Shown: positions 30,467-43,442 of the stretch, piece after piece
Position numbering within the stretch: position 1 is the stretch's first letter
Layout: every line of letters starts with the position of its first letter
Origin: Callaeas wilsoni
Taxonomy: Eukaryota; Chordata; Aves; Passeriformes; Callaeidae
Length of the DNA: 64,000 bases
Direction of reading: 5' to 3'
NCBI GenBank assembly: GCA_013398955.1
Contig: VWPU01010170.1
Location: forward strand, 1 to 64,000
Program-made: the position numbers and the translations under genes
Notes under the pieces: generated by a model
The model's database searches: none
What the model saw: the letters and a program-made list of their open reading frames with translations, nothing else
Told to the model about the DNA's origin: nothing

Positions 30467-33400
30467 CAGGGCATTACAGCACAGAGGTGCTCTGCAGAGA
30501 GTGGCCTGACCAGCAGAGAGAAGGTAGTTTCCTAAATTTCTGTCTTCCCACAGGACTTGCCTCTCTGAAGGGCTGAAAACAAGACGTTTCAAAAATGAAA
30601 GCTGCTTTTTACAATGAAAAGCATAATTTGAATCCATAATGACTGCAGGAGGATAGCGCATTAAATCCTCCCAAGCAAGAAGGAAGATCCCCACTAATCC
30701 ATGCTCAGACCCAGCAGGAGCAGGTGGGAGGGGTGAGGGCATTTTGGGGAGCAATGGAGCTGCAGAGCTCTTTCCTCTCATGCGGAGTGAGGGCAGATTG
30801 GAGAGTCAAGGCCAAGCATCATATCCCAGGCTGGTGAGGGCAGGGTGCTGCTGCCAGCCTGGACATGGGTGCAGTGGTCAGGAATTATTTGTGACACCAT
30901 GGCTTGGGGTGTATTTCTCCTCTTTGCCACCCTCCTGCATTCTGCATTGCCCTGATCTTGTCTTCCCGACTTGTTTGTCCTTGAGAAAGCTCCTTGCCCC
31001 AAACCAGATCTGTTTGCGAGGAAAACAAACCTGCTTCCTTGGCCAGATACTTTTCCAAAAATATTTAACGCTGCTAAATTAAATAAGTCATATGAACAGT
31101 ATTTGATACAGTGACTGGAGGAGACCTCTGGTGCCCACAGGATTATTGCCTAATCCTTGTCCTGTTTGTGGAGCAGACGGAGGGCGCAGCAGTCAATAAC
31201 ACACTAACTTTTGCTGCTCATCCCAGGCCTTCTTCACCAGTAATTAGACTGGGAAATCAAGAAGAGTGGGTCTGGTGGCAATTGCATGCTGTCTGACTGG
31301 TGCTAATCAGAAAGGGGAAAATACACATCTTTTAATTGGGTTATGCAATCAGATCTGGTGAAAGGATAAAACCCTCTCTTCCTGAACTGTGACTTGTGTT
31401 GCCTGAGTGAAGGTGTGCTCCCTCTCTTACTTTGTGCCATACCCTGTTAGCAGGCTTATTTTTCTATCTTGAAGACAATTATTTTCTTCTGGGTCCAAAC
31501 ACATCCCAGGTCCTCTTCTGCATGCTTCTCAGTGAGTAACCTGGGCTTTTCTTTCACCATGGACAGCAAAAATTTCAGAAATCAATGAAAGTTCAAAGTT
31601 TGCACCAATGTGACCATATTCATCCACCAAAAGAGGATACGAGACACTTTTGATGTACATGCAGGGGAATTCTCAGAAAGCAGTGATTTTGTCCCTGTTT
31701 CTCCTCACGCAGCCCACAACCATCAAAGACAATTAATCTTCCCTGCCCACGTGCCTCCTGTGGCCCCTGGGTGCTCTTGCTGGTGTCCCCTGAGCTGGCA
31801 TGGGTGGTGGGTGATCTCCCTTGCAGAGGCTGGGATGGCTCCTCAGAGCTGGCGGCAGTCAGCACTGCCTCAGCTCCGAGCTCCTTAGGGACATCAGCCT
31901 GGGAGTTCTTGCCTTCCCATGCAAACCCATCAATCATTGCTGAGATGCTGAGCATCTTTCTCCACTGCCTCTGCTTGTCTCTCTAACCCTTCCAGGTCCA
32001 CTCCTGTTCTCATTCCCTGCTGCAGCCCTGCTGTGTGTACACCAGGGTCTGGCCATGCTACCAGCCCTGGAGTCAGCAGCATCAGGACAATTTGGAATGC
32101 TCATAGCCACTTACTTAGGTCAGAGCCTGGAGGAAAAGGTCAGGAGGTTCCCAGCTCCTGGCACAGCTACAGGATGGTGGTCCTTTGCAGTGCAGCTCTG
32201 TTTTTTTGAATCCTGAGAATCACAGATTTGCATGCCCACACTGAGCATCACACGTTTTTCTCCATTATTATTATGGGTTTTCCCCACCACTACTATATAT
32301 TTCCCCTACCATTATTATGAGTTTTCCCATCATCACTCCCCTGGGCCCTGCTGAATGGGCAATGCACAACCAAATAAGTGTTCCTTACAGAGTAATGCCA
32401 TTTTTTTCTGTTTTACAGTGTAAAACAACTAAATATCCTTGCATTGTTGTTAATCTCAATAACAACTCAATGCTGTTCTTGTTTGCCATGATATTGTTCT
32501 AAACCACCACTGCATGATGCTGCCACTGCATGTCACTGTTAAGACAGTGGCAAAAAGAGCCTGTATGAGGTTTAGCAGGGCTGAGGGGGCCTCAGTTCCT
32601 CTCTGCAGGAGCTGCCCTGCTCCCTTCCCTCACCTCAGTGCACCTCCCTCATCACACTGGGTGATGCCAACCCTACAGTAGAGAGACGGAAGAGACAGGG
32701 ACATGGCTGGTGGCTCTGCACAAGTGCCTGGGAATTCCTACACACTGCAGATTCAGCAGATCCATGGGAAAGGAAAGAGACAAGCCCAGAAATCGTCATC
32801 CTGAGAGGTCCAACAGAGGGGATACACCCTTTACATCCAGCTTGCATCCCTGCAGAAGGAAAACCCATTATCCTTGCTGAAACCTTCAGGTCTCAAAGCA
32901 TTTCAGATGTCATTCGGTTTCCTAATGCAAAATGGAAATGCATTCCAGGTCCACAGGGCCAGTGGCGGCCATGCTTCCTGCCACTATTCCAGATAAAAGC
33001 CTTTTGGAGAGTGAGATGGCAAAGGGGAAGGAAGTGATGGCAGAACAAGGCGTGCAACGCTGCTGCCTTTCCAAAGGCATTGTAACTCCATGGGCTTTAA
33101 ATATTTATAATTATTTTTCTTAGCTCCTGAATTATGAAAACACTGGATGTGTGGTTTACTCTACAGGAGTGTCTGAACTGCATTTTTTCTGAATGAATAG
33201 GGTGCTGTAAGGACTGCCAGAGATTCATCCTGCACAGAGGGAGTGCAGCTCGGCAGGCCTGAGCCCTGCCAGAGCCATTAGCCCAGCCTGTGTCCCTGAG
33301 GATGCCAGAGCTTGTTCTTCAGCTCCTGGGGCTCACTTGCAGCTGTGACTAGCACAGCCCAAGCAGAGCATTCAAACAAGCACAGCCGAGAGCACTGGGT

Positions 33401-33895
33401 GCCCTGTTCACTTAGCACAACGCTCCCTCTGGCAGTCTCGGCGTGAGGAACGGCTCAGAGTAGCTCTTTCCTCTTCCTTGCCAGCTTTAAGCCTGGCCAA
33501 GGAACACTCTTGAGTGCAACCTTGCACACAAGCTGCTCTGCAGGTACAGCTTAGTCTAAGAGCCAGTATTAACTGAAGGGGATGAAATCATGGAGACAAG
33601 ACGCGAGGCAAGGAAGGGACTGGGAAATGCCTGACATAGCCCAGCCTAAGGCTTTGAATGCAGAGTAGGATCCACAGTCCTGTTTAGAAACTGATTTGCA
33701 GTCCTGCAATGATGGAGAAGGCTGGGTAGAGGCAAGAAAAAGAGTAACTTGGCAGCAAATCACCCTCTGTATTTTTAATTTGCCTTGTATCAGCAGGCTG
33801 CAGTCCATGAAACAAAGCAGCATCCTAGCCAAGTCCTGCTTGCTCAAGCAGGAAGGACCATTTTGGGGTCCTCAGGCTGGCAGCAGCTTAGAAGA
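30467..33895. other. Intergenic, no gene seen
   Basis: Contains a small AT-rich minisatellite (32262-32330) and AT-rich single-copy sequence around 31040-31330. No gene recognised. Confidence 0.65.
32262..32330. repeat. Small AT-rich tandem repeat (~22-25 bp units)
   Basis: Three degenerate units of the form CCATTATTATGAGTTTTCCC. The second unit (CCACTACTATATATTTCCCC) is the most diverged. Confidence 0.55.
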
Positions 33896-34053
33896 TGCCT
33901 CATCCCTGAAAGCGTTCAAGGCCAGGATGGATGGGACTTGGAGCAGCCTGGTCTAGTGGAAGGTGTCCTTGTCCATGGCACGGGGTGGAACAAGATGAGC
34001 TTTAAGATCCCCTCCAACCCAAACCACTCTGTGATTCCATGATTCTATGATTA
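33896..34053 (+). mobile_element. CR1 LINE fragment, sense
   Basis: GCCTCATCCCTGAAAGCGTT, AAGGCCAGGATGGATGGGAC and TCTAGTGGAAGGTGTCC, with a three-octamer tail GTGATTCCATGATTCTATGA. The preceding ~35 bases may be a decayed extension. Confidence 0.92.
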
Positions 34054-37000
34054 GAAGAGGAGGAGGCTGCAGAAGGCACCAATGGAGCCCTTGCCAGGTG
34101 GAGGAGGCAGGTCCAGGCTGTGTCCAGAGCACGTGGCTGCTGATAAGGGAACGTTCAGGAAGAGCTGAGATGACAATGAATCACCAGTCGCCATTCCCCT
34201 TCACACTTCAAGGCTTATCCACAGACAAACAGGGAATATCCTCTTCTGAATTCAGCTGCCATTGGAAAGGGCTCATCAGCCTCTCTTGGGTGCTGCAGAT
34301 AAAGGACCAACAGGTCCTACACAAGGTGCCAGTGGCAGGAAAGCAGTTTGTGCCAAGTGCTGGCATAGGTATGTGTCAGTAGTGGACGGAAGCTGTGGGG
34401 GCAGCTCGGGCTGGGGAGCCAGCACCAGGATCTGGGAAGGAATGCCCAGTCTGTCAGGCACTGGGTAAAATCCTGTGCTGGGGCTGCTGGGGCTTTGCAG
34501 GAAGGAGGAACCCAAAGTGGGTTTGCAGGGGGTGTGGAGGAGGTGAAATGTGGAATGAATTTGAAGACCCAGAGTTCTTCTGTTTTATTCAGCTAAAATT
34601 GCAAAGGCTGAAATCTAGGATTATTTTTGCACATATTACTTTGAAATGCAAATTCTAATGCCAGCTTAGAGACCTGTTCAGTCTCTCAGGGTTAAAGGAC
34701 AAAGGGCAGTTAAGAACTTGAAAAAAAATCCGTTTCCTCACACTTTGTACTATCAGGCAGCATTTAGCCCTTGTATCTTCTACCTGGCTGATTTCCATAA
34801 ATCCAAGAGCGAGAACTCCTTTGTACTTTGCATATAGCATGGAGTTCCGAGCAGTGGCTGGTTCTCACTTCATCCTGTTCGGATTCACAGTGAATGCCAG
34901 ATGCTGTGGTATCAGGGAATTACCAGGCTTTGCCTGTCCATCACAGGGAGTTCCCCTTTTTCTCTCTCTCTTCTCTCCAGGATTACCTAAAGCTGCTGGT
35001 TTTTCTTTCATTGTTAATGTTACTTAAACCCAGATGGATTTACTCCCAGTCCTGGTCCCGGGTACAGGCTCCTGTCCAGCACACACCCTAGAGGGGTGTT
35101 AATTAGACAAGGGAGGTGTTAATTGGACAAGCGTGCAGTGGCAATAACACGTGGTGAATGTTCAGTCCTCCCACTCTTTGTGTGTGAAGTGGATCAATAA
35201 GCAATTCAGCCATTAGAAATAAAGCTACTCTTATTATCTACTGATCAATAATTCATTAGTCTTGGACGTACCTGCCTTGGAGCACCTCTGGAAGGAGAGA
35301 AGCTTGCAGCAGGCAGACCAAGGGCAAGGCAGGGGATACAGCAATGTTTTCCCCTCCAACACCTCTGTGAACTTTTGGTGACTAAGGACAGTGGGATTTT
35401 CTACACCCCAGGTCCATATCTATGATTAAAATGCAATTGCAAACAGCTTTTTATTATTGCACATGCCAAACCTTCCCATCACCCTGCCCTCCCGTTGCTG
35501 CTCCCCACTGCCCTGACTGGAAATGTCGACAGTAATAAATGGCTGGCAATGCAATTACACACATTAAGCTGAGAAGTATGAAGCTGAGGTCAAAACTATT
35601 TTCTTTCTACAACTACATGGAGGGTAAATTCATTTTGCCAAGAATAAAAGCGACACAGAAGGTCATGCTGAGCAGGTGGTCACACTGTCCCATCAGGAGC
35701 TGCCGCTGCAGCCATCCTCCCCTGTGCCCCAAAATTAAGGTGTTCAGCTGGTGCATTTAACTAGAACATTGAGCTGTGAGAAAACCCAAACCTAAGCAAG
35801 AGCTTTTTGCTTTGTTTATGGTTCTCTTCTCGCTTTCAGACCACTTCCCAGCTTCCTGAGTGAGCGCTGAGCTGGCCATCCTGCTCTTTGAACATGAGCC
35901 AGCCCTGAAACAAGAGTGTTCAGTCTGAAATCACGTTTATTAAACTGTAACAGGGTTTGTTACTCTGTTAATGCACCATATAAAAAAAGCTATGAAAATC
36001 AACTGCCAGGTATATCAACCTGCTCACTTCCAGCTAAAGTGTCTTGGCTGCTTCATAACTGACTTTATCCTCTGCAGAGGATGGAAAAGAGCCTCATTCT
36101 GCAGAGCTGAGATGTTGTTCCCATCCTGCCTCATGCCCTGCTCCTACCTCCAGGCCCCACCTGCAGCTGGAGTGAGCCTGGCTCATACCCAGGGATGGGC
36201 TGGGGAGCGGAGGTGGCTGGAGCACCCATCACTGTGCTCCTCAAATGTGTGGCCTCTTGTGGACAATGCTGGTGATGGTGGCATCAGAGGTGAACTTGAG
36301 CTTCCAGAATCTGAGCAGATTCAATTTTTCCTGGGTATCAACAGAGTCTCCTAGGGAAAAGCATGCCATTGGCTTTCCAAGCCCTGGGTTGCCTTTCCCT
36401 CGATCCCATCTGTAGGAGTCGGCATTTCCCACAGCCTCACTGCCTCGGGGAAGGCCTTAGAGCAGAGGCAGGACATGGCAGTAGCTTTTGCTGGTCCCTG
36501 GTACCCACCATCCATCAGCCATCATCAGTGGGATTTTTTCACACTTTCTCTGGCCAGGGAACAGCTCACCCTGGCAGGGGCGCAGCGCCAGGTGGGAGCA
36601 TTCAGCAGCAGCACAGAGCCGTGTGTCCTGGTGGCACTGGATGGGGGTGAGTTGGGCACAAAACCCAGGACTCTCCCTCTGCTGGGTAAGGTTTCTCCTA
36701 AGACCTCCTGCTGGCTGCTTCTGCAGTATCTGATTGTGGCTGAATAAACACCTGTCCTGTGCTGGGAAAGCATTTCCATGCCTTAAAATTAGCTTTGATG
36801 AGTTTATGCTTTGTTTTAATCAAAAATGTGACACAATTAATCACTACCCACCTCCTGCTGTGCAGTTAAAATGGCCAGTTTGAAACAGAGACCAGGAACA
36901 GGAATTAATCTCTCTGTAACAAGGTCTTCAAAATAATCATCACTATTCTGCTGTTGCAATGAAAGAGCTGTTCTGCTACCCTGCAAATGGAGAGGATCCT

Positions 37001-37077
37001 GCTCCAGGTTTCACCAGCAGCAAGGAATGACAGGATCACCCTGCAACCGCCACCACATTTCCTGCTCTTCCCACTCA
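34054..37077. other. Intergenic, no gene seen
   Basis: Holds a two-copy 20-bp tandem at 35095-35133 and AT-rich sequence at about 35100-35260. No gene recognised. Confidence 0.65.
35095..35133. repeat. Two-copy 20-bp tandem with TTAATT core
   Basis: GGTGTTAATTAGACAAGGGA is followed directly by a second copy with A to G in the core (TTAATTGG). Each copy carries a homeodomain-type TAATT. Confidence 0.7.
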
Positions 37078-37530
37078 GGTGCTGGAGTGTGTCCAGAGAA
37101 GGGAAACAGAAATAGAGTAGTCTGGAGGGTAGGCTCTAAGAGGAGCAAGCAAGGGGGCTGGGGTTTTTTAGCCTGGAGAAAAGGAGGCTCAGGGGACACC
37201 TTCTGGCTCTGCACAACTCCCTGACAGGAGGGGACAGCCGGGGGGGGTTGGGCTCTGCTCCCAAGGAACAAGGGACAGGACAAGAGGAAATGGCCTCAAG
37301 CTGTGCCTAGGGAGGGTCAGGTCAGATATTGGGAATAATTTCTTCGCTGAAAGAGTTGTTAAGCATTGGAATGGGCTGCCCAGGGAGGTGGCGAAGTCCC
37401 CATCCCTGGAGGTGTTCCAAGAAATGAATGACTAGACATGGCACTCAGTGCTCTGGGCTGGTTGACAAGGTGGGGATCGGGCACAGCTTGGTCTTGATGG
37501 TCTTGGAGGTTTTTTCCAACATGATTCCTC
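37078..37530 (+). mobile_element. CR1 LINE fragment, sense, ~450 bp
   Basis: Longest copy in the window. It starts GGTGCTGGAGTGTGTCCAGA and includes AGCCTGGAGAAAAGGAGG, GACAAGAGGAAATGGCCTC, AATGGGCTGCCCAGGGAGG and CCCCATCCCTGGAGGTG. It ends AGGTTTTTTCCAACATGATT. It keeps sequence upstream of the usual truncation points, but I see no reverse transcriptase coding in it. Confidence 0.95.
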
Positions 37531-38330
37531 GTGCACTGGGATGAGATCTGGGGCAGCAGCTGCTCCTGGAACCATGCAGTGCACTGGAGAAGGAAGAGGA
37601 GGAGGAGGAGAAGGAAGAAAGTGTTCCCAACCTTGTGCCAAGCCCTCCCACGGGGCAGGGCAGGGCAGCAGTCAGAGCACAGCTCCAGTGCTGTGCTTGT
37701 CACGGACAGGGGTCCCTGTCTCCTCAGGAGCCCTCTGCTGCAGAGGGAGAGGCCCAGTGTGACACATTCCCATCCCTGGTGCTGCCACTGCTTGTGTCTC
37801 AGCTGGCTGGTGACCTCTTGCTGTTCTCAGAGTTCTCAAGTTAACATCTGGCAAAACCTAATGAAACTGCAGTTTATTAATGACTTCCATGCAACATTTA
37901 CAGTAAAAGGGCATTTCCCACAGCTGTTTAGATTTCAGCAGAGGCGTGTGCAGCCTTTCTGTGGGATCCCCAGGGCCTCACTACAATAACAGCATTCGAT
38001 AAGGAAAATTCAAATCAACTCCTTTCCATTTTTCCCCTCTTTCTTTTTTAATTCACAAACCATGAAGGAAACAGATGGGAGTTAAAGAGAGATTGAAAAT
38101 CACAAAGGAAGTCTAGAGACATTTATTTCCACTCAGAACAAATTAATTAGCATGTCTGGGGACAACTGATTAAAGGCCCTGACAGAGAAAGGGAGCTAAA
38201 GCACCATTCCCTATCCACATAGGGAATGCTTTTGCACATTCCATCACCAAAGCAGAGTGACTGGGACAAGGCGACCCCAGCACAGGCAGGACCAGGCTCA
38301 GCATCCACTGGATGGGATCTGGGAAGCCAC
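37531..38330. other. Intergenic, no gene seen
   Basis: Purine-rich GGAAGAGGAGGAGG stretch at about 37588-37620. Otherwise featureless. Confidence 0.65.
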
Positions 38331-38540
38331 CATAGAATCCTGGAATGGTTTGGGCTGTGAGGTACATTAAACTCATCTCCTTCCCTCTGCTGCCATGGGC
38401 AGGGACACCTTCCACTATCCCAGGCTGCTCCCAGACCCATCCAACCTCGCCTTGAACATTTCCAGGGATGGGGCAGCCACCGCTTCTCCGGACACTCCAT
38501 GCCAGGGCCTCAGCACCCTCACAGGGAGCAACTTCTTTCA
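38331..38540 (-). mobile_element. CR1 LINE fragment, antisense
   Basis: CATAGAATCCTGGAATGG, GGGACACCTTCCACTATCCC, CCTTGAACATTTCCAGGGAT and GCCAGGGCCTCAGCACCCTC. It stops before the CTAATCTAAA block. Confidence 0.93.
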
Positions 38541-41165
38541 GCCACTCTGCTTTTCAAGCTCCCAAGGCACCTAAAGACTATTTTTTTCCAGACTGGGTTA
38601 TTCTGGGGCTTCTTGCCTGTATTATTTAGATAGAAAGGAAAAAAAAGTTTTCAGGTTTTTAAAGATGATAGGTTTTCTCTTTCTCTTTGATATTGGGCTT
38701 TCTCTCCTTCCCGTTTATTTTGCATGACTGCCAAAGGGGAAGAGAAATAAAGAAATAAAGTGTTAAGAAAGTTAAAGCTGAAGTCAAAAGGAGAAGCAGT
38801 GGGAGAAAAACTGGGAGCAGCCTTTAGTCTTAGAGATGTTCCACCTCAGGGGATTGCCCTTCTTCTTACCAGGCAATTAAAGCCTTTATTAGGGAGCCCT
38901 TCATTAAGGCCCATCGCCTGAGAGCTGCTGCTGCACCAAACGCCTCTGAAGCTGCCGCAGAGACTGGTCTGACTAGGAACCGAGGAGCATGAACACCATC
39001 AGGTCTTAATAGTCACCTTTAAATCACCTTTAGCGGTCTCAGGTGCTAATTGGGTGTGACACTCCAGGTCCTGCTCCATACAGCAGCAACTGTTCCGAAT
39101 TTTGAGAGGCAGGTCAGCACCCAGAGCTTTGCAGCTGGCTCTGGGTTTCATTCAGCTTTATTTTATGTTCGTTTGGGTATTTCCAGGCAATTTCTGCTTA
39201 ATGTGCTTATGGCTCGGACTGAAGCAGGAGGGGCCTGGTACCCAGTTTGCTCCATTGAGGATATAGGTGGTAGTTACTGGTTACCATGCTGGGATGTGCC
39301 ACAGGGATGGCAGGTGCTAAACGAGGTTGTGGAGGGCTTGGCATGAGCCCTCTGTGGATGCTGGATATCACATCACCACCCTAAATTAACTAACCCACTG
39401 CTTGGCTCCAGACTGCCCTGCAGTGAAGAACCGTTGCAGCACCTAAAGATTTGTGTTTGCAAACCAAGGCAGAACAGGGGTTTCCATCCATGCCTGCAGG
39501 CTGGGATGTAAGATCATGGCTACAGAACAAAATGCAGCTTTTCAGGATTCCCAGTATCCCTTCCCGGCGCTGCTGCAGCCAAGGGAGGAGAGTGGTCCCT
39601 GACCCGTGACAGTTCCTGAGGCCATCACTCCCGCAGGGTTATGATGCTGATGCCAAGGTGTGCAAACTGCTCACACTTATCCTGGGAAATGACAGCATAA
39701 TGAGCCATTTCTATTTGCTGTCTCCTGATCTGGCTGGAAACATCACAGCACATGGCAGCAAAATGCTATGTTTAAATCCATAATGACTCCTGGCACTATT
39801 CCTAATATAAATCAAGGGAGATGTAGTTATGGGAGAGAACGTTTTTATGACCCTATCTTCATATCATCTGTCAAAAAGACAATTTGGCCTCTGCAGTATT
39901 CATCTATTTTTATCTAGACATGTGCACTTGTTACTTCCATGCTATCACCTTCCAAATGTGATATTCCAATTATTTTTTCCGTTAGCCTCAAGAATTGCTT
40001 CCGTTCCCCTGGATGCTGTGGATGGGTAACTAATGGATACACATTTATGGCCTGATGTAAAGTGTTTGAAAAGCCCTTTGAAACCCACTGAGTGGATTGA
40101 AGATGACACAGAGTAGGGTGGTGAACCTTTAGCATTCCTGGCCCAGCCTGGCACCATGGCTGAACCTGGCACGGGAGCTCTTCCAGCCAGGACACAATAA
40201 CCTGAGATGAAACAGTGAAGTCCTTCCTAAATGAAATATATATAAAATCTGTAACTACCAAGCTGTTTTCAGCAGAGAATGCTGTCTGCTTCTAATCGTT
40301 CCCAGTCAGTGGTCCCTCAATTTGCCTCTGTTGCTGGGCCTGAAGAACCTCCATTATTCAGTACCCTGAGGGGACCTTTACCAATACCCCCATCACTCCC
40401 CACCTCTTTTTCTCTCCAGCTTCTCCTATTGTCCATGACATGCGAGTGAGCATGGATGTAGCTCAGCCCACAATCACAAAGAAAGAAGGGAGGAAGAGGA
40501 TGAGGGAGGGAGAACATATCAGTGTATGTGTGTGGGGATTTCTTACTCAATAATTTCTGTTAAAAATTCAATAAACTCTGTGAAGCCAGATTTCCTGATT
40601 TAACTCACTCCAAGAGAATGCAATAAATCTGCTTTGGAGGAAATCTTCCACAGGCTGCAGACATGGGAGGTAGGGGTAGGACCATCTCTTTCGGCCCCAG
40701 GAGAGGGGAGGGCACAGGAAGGATGCCCCGGGGCTGAATCTGTTTGTATCAGTGGGAACTTTCTCTTTGGTCCAGCGGTATTTGGAAATTTGCAGTCTGC
40801 AAGAGCACAAGCCCTTAGAAAAGCAAAAGGAAAACTTTGCTTATGAAGCATTTCATGCCCACGGTGATTGGATGCTACAGCAGGGCTGCAGGAAAGAGCA
40901 AACATCATGATCTAACCCACGCGTAGGGAGGACACATAGACCTTCTGCCACTTCCCTGCAAGAGCAAGGCACAAATCAGTTTGTCAGCACAGGAAGGGCT
41001 AAGCAGAGGACAAGCTTTTTAAAAACCTCCGTTTATTCATGTCACCATCCATCTCACTGGTCCCCAAGTCCCTTGCACTGTGTCAGTCATGCACTGTGAT
41101 AGGAATGGTGCTCCCTGTGTCCCTCCCTCCTCCTGCCCAGCAACCTCACAACCATGCTGAGGGAA

Positions 41166-41195
41166 AAATAATAAATAATAATAACAATATAATGA
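41166..41195. repeat. Degenerate (AAT)n microsatellite
   Basis: AAATAATAAATAATAATAAC and following bases. Confidence 0.75.
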
Positions 41196-41896
41196 TGTAA
41201 GGCCCCAAACAACTTGCTAGACAAGATTTTTAAAAGGCCTTATGGGTGTTCATGTACTCCGAGTTAGATGCATGGGAGAAATACCAGCAAGGTATTTTCA
41301 AGAAGTCAAAATTACAAGAAAAACTTTACTGGCAACTTTAGAAAATCAAAGGACTTTGGCAAAATGTTTAGAGCAGCATTCAATCAACATAAAACACTTC
41401 TCAAAGCATTAACCTAGCTCATTCAACTGAACAAAGTCTAAGCCCATTCAATTTTAAGTTACTCAAAAATTCTGAGAAGAGGGAATTAGAAGAAGAAAGA
41501 GAAAGAGAGGAAAGGTATAGAAAGGAAAAAACTACTGTTCCGGGTTTCAGTGGTGTTCAGCTGATAGAAATTCCAAGAGGAGGTGGGGTCAAGACATATG
41601 TTTGCCTTGCGTTCCACTTTAAACACCCCTTGGCTTTCCTGGGCTCAACCCCTGGGTGGGACTTCCAGTCATTTGGCCACTCAGAATCTGGGTTAGGGGC
41701 TCCAGATGTGGGTGTGGAGCATTGCCTCCTGTGTGCCAGGGATTGGCAGACACTGCAGGGCTGGGGTGCAGGCCTGGGGCTGTGGGGTGGATGGGCCAGG
41801 ACATTGTCTCACCGAAGGCAAGGTCTGCTCTGCCTGTTCCCCCATACATGCACCCAAAGAAGTGTTTCGAGCCAACAAGCCCTCCAGTTTCTCACA

Positions 41897-41985
41897 AATT
41901 ATAACAATAACAACCATACCAATAATAATATAAATAATAATAATACCAACAGTAATACCAGTAAAACTAATACTAATAGTAATGC
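41897..41985. repeat. Degenerate (AAT/ATA)n microsatellite
   Basis: About 90 bp of imperfect ATA-type trinucleotides interspersed with CCA and CAGT changes, indicating an old array. In one frame it reads as an Asn-rich run. Confidence 0.85.
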
Positions 41986-43352
41986 TGCAAAAGAAGGAAG
42001 ATTGGTGACTTTTGCTTGGAGCTGTTTCCCCAGCCAGTTGAGCTGCTCTGCCCAGACAGAGCACAGCCACGAGAGGCTGGGACATGTCCCAGAAGCAGGA
42101 ATCAGCTCACCCAGAGCCACAGAAGTGGCAAAGTGTTGGTTGCACTTTTGTTGCTGTGACTATTTCCCATTCCTCATGGAAAGCTGTAAGGACCGACCCA
42201 CCCTTAAGAGGAAGTATGGGCCTCTACAAAAGTTGTTCCAGCAGACCAACAGCCTTGAGCTATTCTGTTCTTTCCCTCCCATTCTGTGAAAATGCCCTTT
42301 GGGCATCACATTGTCTAAGTGGATATTTGCCCATTTTTCCAGGAATAGAATCTAGTAACAGTTCTGGCATAACTTCCCTGTGTCTGCGTGTTTGCAAAGG
42401 GACACCAGGATAGACTCACATCCTTTCACTTCTGCAGCCTCTGCTGTTGGATAGCAACATAGATACGGAAAGCATAAGGGAATTACAGAAATAATGATTT
42501 CTTCAAAAAGATATAATTTGGAAACAGCTTTTCTATTTCCACTTTATTGGGTATTTTTAGTTGAGCAGCTGTTCTTCTGGTGCCGATCTAAAACCTGTTT
42601 CTTTCATTCCTAAAGAAAGAAATTCTTTATTCTTGTGGCTATAGAATTCAACTTTAGAGGTCACTTGCTGTTTCCAAGTTCAGTGCACTCTGGAAGGAAT
42701 CTATATTCTTCTCCTATGGTTCCTGGGCATGAAAGCAATCTCTAAATACTCAGAGGATGAAATGAGGTCAAACCTGCAATTCTGCACGGCTACTGCCAAG
42801 GGAAGCCAGCACTCCAACCCACTGCTTTGTTTCTGTCAAAGCAGTTTAGAAAACAGAAATGGGAAATTATTTTGCAGTAAATAGAAACTTACAAGCACAG
42901 GTGGGCTGGAGCCTCGGGTTTTCCTTCAAGCTACTCCCTTAAAAAGAGATTGGAAATTGCAATTGGCTGCATTAAATTCGTAGGTGAAGGACAAGCTGTT
43001 TCACATACAAATTATTACAACTGCAGCATTTACAAACCCCTCTCATGCACTAAAGCCTTCATGTGTCCACCAGCATAGGGCTCGAGCCTCAAGATTTCCC
43101 TTTGCATGAGGGTTAAATGGTGCTCAGAGGTGGGAAACAGCATCCAGCACCTCATAGCTCCTACAGAATGGGTGCTTCTCTCTCTGTCTCTGAGAACTGA
43201 AGCAGGAGCCGAAGAAGTGCTGCCAGTATTTGTTCAGAAGTGGTGGAGCTGAGCCACTGCCTGGTGAGCTAGGAGGAAATGCTCTCCAGTGCATCATCCG
43301 GGGCTGGCTGGGGTCTGCAAAGCCAGACCCACTCTCCATTTCCCAGGGGAGG

Positions 43353-43442
43353 ATCATAGAATCGTTATCAGTAAGGTTGGAAAAGATCTCCAAAATCATC
43401 AAATCCAGCCTTTGGCCAAATACCACCGTCCCCACGTAGCCG
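43353..43442 (-). mobile_element. CR1 LINE 3' fragment, antisense, other subfamily
   Basis: ATCATAGAATCGTTATCAG, AAGGTTGGAAAAGATCTCC, AAATCATCAAATCCAGCC and ACCACCGTCCCCAC. The GGTTGGAAAAGATCTCCAA form differs from the GGTTTGGGTTGGAAGG form of most other copies here. Confidence 0.85.

Larger units (their letters stand above)
38541..43352. other. Intergenic, no gene seen; AT-rich blocks
   Basis: 4.8 kb without a recognised gene or CR1 copy. An AT-rich stretch with ordered homeodomain-like motifs lies at 38870-39060 (CAATTAA, TTTATTAG, TCATTAAG, CACCTTTAG). Two degenerate AAT/ATA microsatellites lie near 41.17 and 41.94 kb. A 219-codon open frame at 41630-42289 is created by the second microsatellite. 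Confidence 0.65.

Noticed and set aside
41630..42289. 219-codon open frame with an Asn-rich run
   Set aside because: The Asn run is a translated AAT microsatellite and the flanks show no family.
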